NCBI GenBank assembly: GCA_903931735.1 | Contig: CAIZDL010000060.1 | Span: 1 to 35,178 of the forward strand | DNA: 35,178 nt | Source: an uncultured Rhodospirillales bacterium | GTDB lineage: Bacteria; Pseudomonadota; Alphaproteobacteria; Azospirillales; Azospirillaceae | Direction: 5' to 3' | Part shown: in pieces, positions 17,127 to 23,765 of the stretch | How the letters are laid out: every line of letters starts with the position of its first letter | How positions within the stretch are numbered: position 1 is the first letter of the stretch | Notes under the pieces: model-generated | Database searches by the model: none | Seen by the model: only the letters and a program-made list of their open reading frames with translations | Told to the model about the DNA's origin: nothing | Translations under genes and position numbers: made by a program

Positions 17127-17732
17127 ATGGTCGAAGCCGCCGACATTCCCGATACGCTTGAAGGTCTTGAAGAGTCCTCCGCCGATAGCCGCACCCGGCA
17201 ATGGGTTGCGATTTTCATTTCGGCACTTGCGGTGGTGCTGGCCATCACCAGCATGGGCGGCGGCAACGCCACCAAAGACATGATGCACGCCAGCATCGTC
17301 GTCAACGACACCTACGCCTTCTATCAGGCCAAAAATATCCGCCAAAACGAGATGCGGTTGGCCGCCGATCAGCTCAAAGCCCTGAAAGCCGCCACCCCGC
17401 AACTCGCCCCCGAAACCAGCGCTTGGATCGACGAGCGGGTGAAAACTTATCTCGCAACCGCCGACAAATATGAGTCCGAGCCCAAAACCGGCGATGGCAA
17501 AAGAGAACTGCTGGCCAAAGCCCGGGAATATGAGGCCGTTCGCGATCACGCCGGCGAGCAGGACCCGTTCTTTGATTATGCCGAGGCGCTGATCCAGATC
17601 GCCATCGTGCTCGCATCGGCCAGCTTGGTGGGCGGACGGCGCTGGGTGCTGTATCTGGCCTATTTCTTTGCCGGCATCGGCGTGCTGCTGACCCTCAACT
17701 CCTTTCTCCTGGTGTTCACACTGCCAAACTGA
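17127..17732 (+). CDS. DUF4337 family membrane protein
   Basis: The 201-residue protein has one membrane segment near the N terminus (about 28-46, VAIFISALAVVLAITSM) and two near the C terminus (about 150-167 and 172-197). The central helical part between them contains the DUF4337 hallmarks GGGNATKDMMHASI and DTYAFYQAKNIRQNEMRLA. The function of this family is not known. It is probably the fourth gene of the phosphatase-kinase-STAS operon, so it could be an effector or membrane partner of that pathway, but position is the only evidence. Its stop TGA (17730-17732) lies inside the first unit of a 15-base repeat tract, and its last 73 bases are also coding on the other strand. Confidence 0.88.
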   Translation: MVEAADIPDTLEGLEESSADSRTRQWVAIFISALAVVLAITSMGGGNATKDMMHASIVVNDTYAFYQAKNIRQNEMRLAADQLKALKAATPQLAPETSAWIDERVKTYLATADKYESEPKTGDGKRELLAKAREYEAVRDHAGEQDPFFDYAEALIQIAIVLASASLVGGRRWVLYLAYFFAGIGVLLTLNSFLLVFTLPN

Positions 17733-18664
17733 GAGGGGCCAACCTGAGAAGGGCCAAGCTGAAGGGGGCCAACAGCGGCGGGGGGCAGCGAGCATTCCAC
17801 TGCCTTTAGCCGCTGCTCCAGCACACTTTGATTGGTAAGGCCCAGCAACTCTGAAAACTGCTTTCGCGCCATCGAGGTCTCGCCGGTCTGGCTTGGCCGG
17901 GCAGAAAGCAGGCGGGCCACCAAATCCTCATAATCCTCCATCCCGCCGACGATGACATCGAACCAATTCAGCCACGCCCGCTCGATCATCGGGTCGGCGG
18001 CGAGCGTCCGGCACAGCCGGCCGATTTTGGTCGACTGGTCGAGCAGGATAATGTCCATGGCATCCTCCGCCTCGGCCAATCTGCGCCGAAGCGCGAGGTC
18101 CCACCGGATGCTGATCTCGGGCAGGAAAATATAGCGCAGGCCGCTGACCAGCCCCACCCCCTCACCCACCGCCGGAATGGTGGTAAAGCCGTCGATCGGC
18201 CAGCCATCACCGGCAAAGCCATTGATCAAATCGCGCAACGGCTGAAGCGCGCCGATGCGCTGGGGCGTTTTGAAGGTCACGGTGATGCCGGGCCGGGTGT
18301 TGTCGGCCCACTCGTCGGCGGGCAGCACCCGGGCAATGAAGGCGTCTTGCTGATTGGCATCCCGCGCCAGACGAAACACGGTCGCAGCCACCTGTTCCAC
18401 CGCAAAACGCGGCCCGGCGACAATCTCCAAGCCAACCGAAAGCTCCTGGCTCGCCCCGTAACGCCCCAGCACCGCGCCCGAGGTGATCTCCAGCACATGG
18501 TCATCCTCGGCCAGAACCTCCAGCAAAGGCGCCGCAAACTCGGCCAGTTGCCGCCGCGTTGGGTAAACCAACCACGCCGGAACCACCACCGGCGCCCTTA
18601 GGCGCCCCAGCCCCCCCGCTTCGGTCTGACGGGTGATGCCGACGAAGTAGATATCGCGCTCCAT
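17660..18664 (-). CDS. Protein of unknown function (334 residues) with repeat-bearing C-terminal tail
   Basis: The product begins MERDIYFVGITRQTEAGGLG and has no signal peptide or membrane segment. Conserved-looking parts are PVVVPAWLVYPTRRQLAEF, VLEITSGAVLGRYG, DGWPIDGFTTIPAVGEGVGL and AWLNWFDVIVGGMEDYEDLV. I do not recognise a family. The C-terminal 35 residues are odd: GPLQLGPSQVGPSQFG is encoded by the 15-base repeats and the remainder is antisense to the end of the DUF4337 gene, giving a 73-base tail-to-tail overlap. The true conserved domain probably ends before this tail, at about LKAVECSLPP. ATG 18664 was chosen because it lies just upstream of the Nudix gene's divergent start and opens the recognisable folded part; the frame is open 23 codons earlier. 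Confidence 0.72.
   Translation of the reverse strand: MERDIYFVGITRQTEAGGLGRLRAPVVVPAWLVYPTRRQLAEFAAPLLEVLAEDDHVLEITSGAVLGRYGASQELSVGLEIVAGPRFAVEQVAATVFRLARDANQQDAFIARVLPADEWADNTRPGITVTFKTPQRIGALQPLRDLINGFAGDGWPIDGFTTIPAVGEGVGLVSGLRYIFLPEISIRWDLALRRRLAEAEDAMDIILLDQSTKIGRLCRTLAADPMIERAWLNWFDVIVGGMEDYEDLVARLLSARPSQTGETSMARKQFSELLGLTNQSVLEQRLKAVECSLPPAAVGPLQLGPSQVGPSQFGSVNTRRKELRVSSTPMPAKK
17729..17773 (+). repeat. Three tandem 15-base units over the DUF4337 stop codon
   Basis: The units are CTGAGAGGGGCCAAC (17729-17743), CTGAGAAGGGCCAAG (17744-17758) and CTGAAGGGGGCCAAC (17759-17773), each differing from the first by two bases. The stop of the DUF4337 gene lies in unit one. In the + frame that starts at 17729 the tract reads LRGANLRRAKLKGAN, a good match to pentapeptide repeats. 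On the other strand it is in frame with the unknown protein and encodes GPSQ-type repeats. Confidence 0.9.
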
Positions 18665-18726
18665 GGATTTCCCGTGTTCGACTTTGCCGTTGCAACCGGG
18701 GCCGCGACCCGCTAGACCCCTGCCCC

Positions 18727-19581
18727 ATGGCATACTTAGACCACATCAAAGCCTGCAACACCTGCGATATCGCCGGATTCCGGGGATTTTGGGTGGACGG
18801 GTTACGGGTCGGCTGGGTGCGACACGCCTTGGCCGAGCAGCTTTCATCCTTTCCCGACACGGTAACGGTGACCGATAACGGCGTTTATCTGTCGCGCCGC
18901 TATCACAGTTTTGAGTCGCGTACCCGGGCGATGGCCCAAATGATCACCGCACTGGTTGCCCGGGGCACGATCCCGCCGTTGCGCTGCGAGCAATACCCGG
19001 TGTTTCGGTCATGGCAGGGGGAGGCGCTGTTCGCGCTCGACCGGGCGGCGGTGCCTTATTTTGGCACCATCGCTTATGGCCTCCACGTCAACGGCTATTT
19101 GCGCCAGCCCGATAACAGCCTCCACCTCTGGATCGCAACCCGCGCGCGGGACCGGGCGGTGGCGCCGGGCAAGCTCGACAATCTCATTGCGGGCGGACAG
19201 CCGATCGGTCTCAGCCTCACCGAAAATCTGATCAAGGAAGCCTTCGAGGAAGCCGGGATCGGTCCTGATCTCGCCCAGCGCGCAGTGCCGGCCGGCACCG
19301 TGACCTATCGGCTGGAAACACCCCAAGGGCTGAAGGTCGATTGCCTGTTTGTCTACGACATGGAGGTGCCGCCCGATTTTGTCCCCCGCAACACCGATGG
19401 CGAGGTCGAAAGCTTTGCGCTCCTTTCGTCCGAGCGGGTGGCCGAAATCGTTCGCGAGACCGACGACTTCAAATTCAACTGCAACCTCGTGGTAATCGAT
19501 TTTATGATCCGCCACGCCCTGATTGGGCCAGATCACCCCGACTATATCGCGCTTGGGGCCGGCTTGCGCAGTTGGGGCTAA
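18727..19581 (+). CDS. DUF4743 / Nudix hydrolase family protein
   Basis: The 284-residue protein has an N-terminal DUF4743 region (about 1-115, with AYLDHIKACNTCDIAGFRG and GEALFALDRAAVPYFG) and a Nudix domain behind it. This layout is that of the thiamine-pyrophosphokinase-related Nudix proteins found from bacteria to yeast and plants, which act on oxidised thiamine diphosphates or other nucleotides. The Nudix helix is visible as LTENLIKEAFEEAGIG (about 165-180), with the metal-binding E-x-x-EE retained. The residue that is Glu in the general box (G-x5-E) is Leu here, which may be typical of this subfamily. It diverges from the unknown protein by 62 bases and its stop overlaps the gluQ stop by four bases. 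Confidence 0.9.
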   Translation: MAYLDHIKACNTCDIAGFRGFWVDGLRVGWVRHALAEQLSSFPDTVTVTDNGVYLSRRYHSFESRTRAMAQMITALVARGTIPPLRCEQYPVFRSWQGEALFALDRAAVPYFGTIAYGLHVNGYLRQPDNSLHLWIATRARDRAVAPGKLDNLIAGGQPIGLSLTENLIKEAFEEAGIGPDLAQRAVPAGTVTYRLETPQGLKVDCLFVYDMEVPPDFVPRNTDGEVESFALLSSERVAEIVRETDDFKFNCNLVVIDFMIRHALIGPDHPDYIALGAGLRSWG

Positions 19582-20408
19582 GATAAGCCCACCATCGCCC
19601 CAACTTCGGCCGCCGTGTGACCGGAAAAACGCAAAGCGCGCACCGTAAGCGCGCCGTCGCGTTTTGACAGGCGCCGGCCATCGCCATCGACCAACAGTTT
19701 GTGGTGGTGATATTCGGGGCTCGGCAAACCAAGCAACGCCTGAAGCAATCGGTGACTGTGGGTGGCGGCGAAAAGATCAGCGCCTCGGGTGACCAAGGTG
19801 ACCCCCTGAAGGGCGTCGTCAACCACGACGCTGAGGTGGTAGCTGGTGGGAGCATCCCGCCTTGCCAGCACCACATCGCCAAGCAGGCCCGGCTCGGCGG
19901 TCTGACGGCCGGCGGCGCGGTCGTGCCACCATAGCCCGCCGGTGAGACCCAAGGCCCGGGCAACATCCAAACGAACCGCATGAGGATAGCCCTCGGCGAT
20001 GCGGGCCGCGGTTTCGGCCACGCTGAGGGTTCGGCAAACGCCCGGATAGAGCGGCCCCTCGTCATCCCCCTGCTGCGGGGCGCCGCCGGCTGACGCAATA
20101 TCCTTTCGGCTGCAAAAACAGGGATAAACCACGCCCAACTCAAAAAGCCGCGCCAACGCCGCCCGATAATCGGCCAAATGATCCGATTGCCGGCGCACCG
20201 GTTGCTCCCAGACCAGACCGAGCCACGCCAAATCTTCGAGCAAATCGCGCTCAAAATCGGCACGGCAGCGCTGGCGGTCGATGTCCTCGATCCGGACCAA
20301 AAAGCGCCCGCCACCCGCCGCCGCCTGCAAAGCGCGAATGGCGGCGTAGGCGTGACCGAGGTGCAGGTGCCCGGTCGGGCTCGGAGCGAATCGGGTAACG
20401 GCAGGCAT
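19578..20408 (-). CDS. gluQ: Glutamyl-Q tRNA(Asp) synthetase
   Basis: The 276-residue protein is a shortened glutamyl-tRNA synthetase-like enzyme that attaches glutamate to queuosine at position 34 of tRNA-Asp. The N terminus MPAVTRFAPSPTGHLHLGHA holds the class I HIGH box as HLGH (16-19), and the KMSKS-like motif is LSKRDGAL near the C terminus. The anticodon-binding domain of true GluRS is missing, as expected of GluQ at this length. Zn ligands are suggested by PCFCSRKD and the YPGVCR further on. The ATG at 20408 begins exactly at the family start. Its 3' end overlaps the Nudix gene stop by four bases, a tight convergent arrangement. Confidence 0.95.
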   Translation of the reverse strand: MPAVTRFAPSPTGHLHLGHAYAAIRALQAAAGGGRFLVRIEDIDRQRCRADFERDLLEDLAWLGLVWEQPVRRQSDHLADYRAALARLFELGVVYPCFCSRKDIASAGGAPQQGDDEGPLYPGVCRTLSVAETAARIAEGYPHAVRLDVARALGLTGGLWWHDRAAGRQTAEPGLLGDVVLARRDAPTSYHLSVVVDDALQGVTLVTRGADLFAATHSHRLLQALLGLPSPEYHHHKLLVDGDGRRLSKRDGALTVRALRFSGHTAAEVGAMVGLS

Positions 20409-20429
20409 CGCCCTTCTCGGCAGGGTTCA

Positions 20430-20474
20430 ACTCAATTTTTCGGGGCCAATTTTCTCCGGGACCATTTTTTTTCA
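20430..20474 (+). repeat. Degenerate 15-base periodic tract upstream of gluQ
   Basis: Three 15-base segments (20430-20444, 20445-20459, 20460-20474) share the core CAATTTT or CCATTTT at the same offset and, in part, the end CGG/GGG. Read in the + frame starting at 20430 they give TQFFG, ANFLR and DHFFS, with Phe at the middle of each five. It sits in the divergent region between gluQ and the ECF sigma factor gene, just 22 bases from the gluQ start. Confidence 0.55.
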
Positions 20475-20583
20475 GGAAGAGCGAATAAAATCGCGGGAGC
20501 CGCTGTTCATGCTTCTAGGACCGGACATTTTGCCGATTACGAGGTATAGTCCGGGCGCTCCCACTTTGTAGCGGACGGCGCCC

Positions 20584-21099
20584 TTGAGTATCTTCGGGAT
20601 CGAGCTGGAAGTCCATATCGCGTCGCTGCGTCGCTACGCGCGTGCCTTGGTGCGCGACCGTAACGACGCCGACGATTTGGTGCAGGAGGCGCTGGCACGG
20701 GCTTTGTCACGAGCCGACAAGTTTATGGCCGGCACCAATCTGCGGGCGTGGCTGTTTACGATCATGCACAACGTGCATGTCAATCAGGTGCGCGCGCGGG
20801 CCGCCCGGCCGGTCGAGGTGCCGGTGGACGGGGTGGTCGAGTCCCGCTTGTCGGAACCGGCCAACCAGGAAGCCCGGGTCGAGCTGGGCGAGATGATGCG
20901 GGTGCTCGATACCCTGCCGACCGAGCAACGGCAGGTTCTATTGTTGGTGGCGCTGGAGGGGCTGAAGTACGAGGAGGTGGCCGCCGTGCTGGAGGTCCCG
21001 ATTGGTACGGTTATGTCCCGGTTGAGCCGGGCGCGCGAAGCTGTTCGGGTCAGGCTGGCCGGGGGCACCCCCACTGTGGCCCTGCGCCGGGTGAAGTAG
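20584..21099 (+). CDS. ECF-type RNA polymerase sigma factor
   Basis: The 171-residue protein is a two-region extracytoplasmic-function sigma factor. Region 2 is RRYARALVRDRNDADDLVQE and ALARALSRADKF up to NLRAWLFTIMHNVHVN, and region 4 is LPTEQRQVLLLVALEGLKYE, then EVAAVLEVPIGTVMSRLSRARE with the helix-turn-helix. It starts at TTG 20584: an in-frame TAG lies 15 bases upstream (20569-20571) and no other start codon lies near, so TTG is forced. The ribosome binding site is weak (GGACGG), suggesting low translation. The membrane anti-sigma factor gene follows 32 bases downstream, so this is a sigma/anti-sigma pair. The pair is not the NepR-PhyR general-stress type, as no nepR or phyR is nearby. 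Confidence 0.94.
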   Translation: MSIFGIELEVHIASLRRYARALVRDRNDADDLVQEALARALSRADKFMAGTNLRAWLFTIMHNVHVNQVRARAARPVEVPVDGVVESRLSEPANQEARVELGEMMRVLDTLPTEQRQVLLLVALEGLKYEEVAAVLEVPIGTVMSRLSRAREAVRVRLAGGTPTVALRRVK

Positions 21100-21131
21100 C
21101 CGCCGGACGTATTGAGAAGAGGAGAAGCACC

Positions 21132-22070
21132 ATGCGGGACAGCGATCTGCATGCCTATGTCGACGGACAACTGGATTCGGCCCGGCGTATCGAGGTCGAA
21201 ACTTGGCTTGCTGAAGACGAGGAAGCTGCGCGCCGGGTCGATGCCTATCGCGCCCAAAACGCAGCTCTGCACAGCCTCTTTGATTCCATCCTCAACGACC
21301 GACTCGACGGCCGGCTGGCTGAGGCCGGCGAGCGGCTCGGTAAACGGCTGGACGCCAACGCCGCCCGCCGGCCCTGGTGGTCACAACCGGGCTGGCAACG
21401 GCTGGCGGCATCGGTGGCTTTTATCGCGATTGGGCTGGGGGCCGGCTGGCTCGGGCGCGGACAAGTGGTTCCCGCCCCAACACTGACCCAAGCACCCGTG
21501 CAGCCAACCCTGCAAGCCTTCGCCGACGAGGCGACCCAAGCCCACACCTTTTATGCCAACTCGCGGTTTGAAGTGGAAATGGGCGCCGACAACCAGGACG
21601 CTCTCAACAACTGGCTATCCGAGCGTTTGGGACGGCCGGTGTTTGGCCCCGACCTTGCGAGCATCGGCTATCGGTTGATCGGCGGCCGGTCCCTCCCGGC
21701 CGAGGGCGGCGCGGTCGCGCAATATATGTACGAGACCGGGGGCGGCAACCGGCTGACCTTGTTCGTCGGGACCCCCCAAGCCAACCAACAAGCCGCGTTC
21801 AGCTTTGTGAAACACGGGGAGATCGCCAGCTTCTATTGGGCCGAGGGCGCGCTGAGTTACGCCCTGGCCGGGCGGTTCGACCGGGATCAGCTCATGCAGG
21901 TGGCTCAAACCGTCCACCAGAAACTCAAGAGCGGCCCGGCGGCCCGTTCACAAACGCCGTCGCAACCCCAAAATACGCCGGAAGCCAAGCCGGCGCCGGC
22001 TCCGGTCGAACAAATCATGCCGTCGCCACCCGCCAGCGCCCCCGATCAGGAACGGCCCAAAGCAAGCTGA
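21132..22070 (+). CDS. Membrane-anchored anti-sigma factor
   Basis: The 312-residue protein has an N-terminal cytoplasmic anti-sigma domain (MRDSDLHAYVDGQLDSARR and EVETWLAEDEEAARRVDAYR), one membrane segment at about 90-108 (LAASVAFIAIGLGAGWLG) and a periplasmic domain. The first part matches the anti-sigma family that pairs with ECF factors of this kind, and it lacks the H-x3-C-x2-C zinc motif. The periplasmic part has YANSRFEVEMGADNQDALN and IGYRLIGGRSLPAEGGAVAQ, and ends in a long Pro/Ala/Gln-rich tail (about 260-312) that is probably disordered. The ATG at 21132 has AGAGGAG shortly upstream. It should hold the ECF factor inactive until an envelope signal arrives; the signal is not known. 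Confidence 0.9.
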   Translation: MRDSDLHAYVDGQLDSARRIEVETWLAEDEEAARRVDAYRAQNAALHSLFDSILNDRLDGRLAEAGERLGKRLDANAARRPWWSQPGWQRLAASVAFIAIGLGAGWLGRGQVVPAPTLTQAPVQPTLQAFADEATQAHTFYANSRFEVEMGADNQDALNNWLSERLGRPVFGPDLASIGYRLIGGRSLPAEGGAVAQYMYETGGGNRLTLFVGTPQANQQAAFSFVKHGEIASFYWAEGALSYALAGRFDRDQLMQVAQTVHQKLKSGPAARSQTPSQPQNTPEAKPAPAPVEQIMPSPPASAPDQERPKAS

Positions 22071-22105
22071 GGGGGCGCGACTGTTCTGAGCGTCGCCTCA
22101 GGCCC

Positions 22106-22453
22106 CTATTTCACGGCTTTACGGTTTTTGGCGTAGGTCCCCAGCATCTTCTCGATTTCCGGCGCGAGGATGCTGAACGACCCGGCAAACTGCCGGTTGG
22201 CGTTGACCGACGTGATGGTAACGCGCGTGTTGAAGCTGAACTTGCCGCACCGGTCATCAACCGCCACCGTGATCGAGGCCAACTGGCCCTGAGCAATCGA
22301 GGCGTCATGATTGCCGGCAACGAAGCCCTTCGGAGTCAAGGTGACCAGCGGGTAGCTTCGGCTGTCGATCAAAACATTGGCACTATCGACCTTCGCTTTT
22401 GGCGCGGCTTTTTTGTCGTGAATCAGGATTTTAAGAAAATCGAACATGGCCAT
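22106..22453 (-). CDS. Small cytoplasmic protein of unknown function (115 residues)
   Basis: The product begins MAMFDFLKILIHDKKAAPKA and continues with DSANVLIDSRSYPLVTLTPK, GFVAGNHDASIAQGQLASI and TVAVDDRCGKFSFNTRVTI, ending with a helix (APEIEKMLGTYAKNRKAVK). The beta-rich middle with a GKFSF strand resembles a PilZ-type barrel, but the arginine motif R-x-x-x-R needed for cyclic di-GMP binding is not visible, so I call no family. The ATG at 22453 was chosen because homology-like compact sequence begins there and GGGGGTAA lies upstream; the frame is open 37 codons earlier through GC-rich non-coding-looking sequence. Its stop is 35 bases from the convergent anti-sigma gene. Confidence 0.72.
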   Translation of the reverse strand: MAMFDFLKILIHDKKAAPKAKVDSANVLIDSRSYPLVTLTPKGFVAGNHDASIAQGQLASITVAVDDRCGKFSFNTRVTITSVNANRQFAGSFSILAPEIEKMLGTYAKNRKAVK

Positions 22454-22655
22454 AGCGTTACCCCCTGGCTGTCGGCGCCCCCGCCGAGCACGGTTTTCCA
22501 GCATATAGCCCGGAAGGCCGCCCCGCCATAGCCCTTTCGGCCATCCGCCGCTTGGCCGAGACAAGCGCGGGTTTGCGGTTATTTCAGAGCGTCGCCTTAA
22601 AGCCCCTCACCGGTCCCCGAGCTTTAGCCGGGGTCCGGCGCGGGGCGCACCACAA

Positions 22656-23018
22656 TCAGCCAGCACTGGCTTTGCGGTCATCCGGACGCTTCTTAGAGGC
22701 GGGCTGGTAAGCAATGGCCGCATGTTCGGCGCAATAAGGCATACTCAATTGGGCGGGACGACCACAAAAATGAAAATCCTGGTGCTTAGGATCGCCGACC
22801 GGCCATTTGCACATCCGCTCCGTCAACGCCAAAATGGTCGCGCCACGGGTCGCCTTTTTCTTGATCGGGGATGGCCTGCCGGAAAGGCCCAGTCGATGAG
22901 CCTTCCCAATCACGGCGTTGCGGCTAACATCGCCCAGCTCTTCGGCAATATCACTGGCGCTCTTACCTTGCCCCCAAAGGGTTTTGAGATGTTCAATGCG
23001 CTCGTCCGTCCAACTCAT
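22656..23018 (-). CDS. gcrA: GcrA cell cycle regulator
   Basis: The 120-residue protein begins MSWTDERIEHLKTLWGQGKS, followed by ASDIAEELGDVSRNAVIGKA and HRLGLSGRPSPIKKK, the DNA-binding helix-turn-helix domain of GcrA. The C-terminal part has CKWPVGDPKHQDFHFCGRP and MPYCAEHAAIAYQP, the sigma-70-interacting domain, which bears conserved cysteines and histidine. In Caulobacter GcrA acts with sigma-70 at promoters carrying GANTC methylated by CcrM. GGAGAGAG sits close before the ATG at 23018, and the long upstream extension on the same frame is not coding. It is a strong marker for Alphaproteobacteria. It is divergent from ilvB across 747 bases. Confidence 0.96.
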   Translation of the reverse strand: MSWTDERIEHLKTLWGQGKSASDIAEELGDVSRNAVIGKAHRLGLSGRPSPIKKKATRGATILALTERMCKWPVGDPKHQDFHFCGRPAQLSMPYCAEHAAIAYQPASKKRPDDRKASAG

Positions 23019-23180
23019 CGGCTCTCTCCAGGCTGCTATCTCGCTGACAATACGCCGTTTTTCATTCTCATTCGGCCGCACCCGGCACGCCCCGCCCGTG
23101 CTTCGTCCGCCTCGCATCCCAATAGGCCGGCGGTCCGGCCCGAACGGCAAGGTCGATCGGGGCCGGGCGGAAACGCCGGT

Positions 23181-23230
23181 TGACAATATCTTGTGGCGGG
23201 GCCTTCTGAACCCTACCAGATATTAGGTCA
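23181..23230. promoter_or_regulatory. Candidate operator: imperfect inverted repeat
   Basis: TGACAATATCTTG (23181-23193) and CCAGATATTAGGTCA (23216-23230) are reverse complements except for a two-base insertion and one mismatch. The centre is 22 bases. The left arm overlaps a TTGACA hexamer. It lies about 165 bases upstream of gcrA and may bind a regulator of gcrA or ilvB; this is inference from symmetry only. Confidence 0.35.
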
Positions 23231-23388
23231 AGTTGATAAAGGGACACCCCAATATGCTTTTTGCTCAAGCAGCCTATGCCAATTCGGCTCCCAATGCAAC
23301 CGATCCCCGCAAATAAATATCTATCCTATGAACATATCATTGGCAATGACGGGGCAGGACGAGCCTCCCGCACCAGCGACAACGCCCT

Positions 23389-23429
23389 GAAAGCACACGA
23401 GAACGCAGGGGGTGCTTTCACCCCCTGCG
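23389..23429 (+). promoter_or_regulatory. Attenuator-like alternative hairpins in the ilvB leader
   Basis: An 11-base perfect stem (23404-23414 with 23419-23429) closes a four-base CTTT loop. GAAAGCAC at 23389-23396 is a perfect complement of GTGCTTTC at 23412-23419, so it could form a competing hairpin that breaks the main stem. A further run of G at 23448-23453 can pair with the C run 23421-23426. No T run follows the stem, so classical termination is not shown. The region lies about 340 bases before ilvB. Confidence 0.4.
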
Positions 23430-23765
23430 CGACCTGCGCCAACACTAAGGGGGATGCCCCAGCGGCGCTCTGCGACAAGGTGCCTCAGCATCGCTCAAGC
23501 TTCCGAAGCCGGGCCAACCGAAGGCCCCCGGCGACACATTTGCGCGGCGCCGCCCGGGTCTTGCCGGTGTTCGCCGATTTGGTTTGACCTGACCGGAGCG
23601 CGCGTCTAGTTTGCTCTTCCCGACGCGGCGCCTGTCCGGCAGCGCTCACGGCGAAGCTGTGCGCGGCGTTGCCGTGTATAGGTTTGGCCCGTGTGCTGCG
23701 CCCGTGGGCGACGGTGGGCCGGGAGGCGCCCGGGACAGTAACGGCGAGCACGAAGGTTGGAGACC

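Larger units (their letters stand above)
23019..23765. other. Long divergent intergenic region between gcrA and ilvB
   Basis: No protein gene is convincing in these 747 bases. It should hold the gcrA and ilvB promoters. Visible items are a near-perfect inverted repeat at 23181-23230, a TTGACA hexamer at 23180-23185 without a good -10 partner, an AT-richer patch at about 23220-23350, and a strong hairpin at 23404-23429. Two short reading frames of 20 codons each (23254-23316, with AAAGGG upstream, and 23328-23390, without a ribosome binding site) are possible leader peptides but lack a run of Ile, Leu or Val codons. From 23460 to 23750 the sequence is GC-rich and I see nothing definite in it. 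Confidence 0.6.

Noticed and set aside
20178-20549. A + strand frame over the start of gluQ ending in the pentapeptide-like tract
   Set aside because: Most of it is antisense to gluQ and has no ribosome binding site; only the periodic tract near its end was kept, as a repeat.
20584-22070. EcfG-type general stress response locus
   Set aside because: No nepR or phyR gene is adjacent, and the partner is a membrane anti-sigma factor of about 312 residues, unlike the small soluble NepR.
23254-23316. A 20-codon frame, MLFAQAAYANSAPNATDPRK, with AAAGGG upstream
   Set aside because: It could be a leader peptide but has no run of Ile, Leu or Val codons and no homologue is recognised; too short to call.
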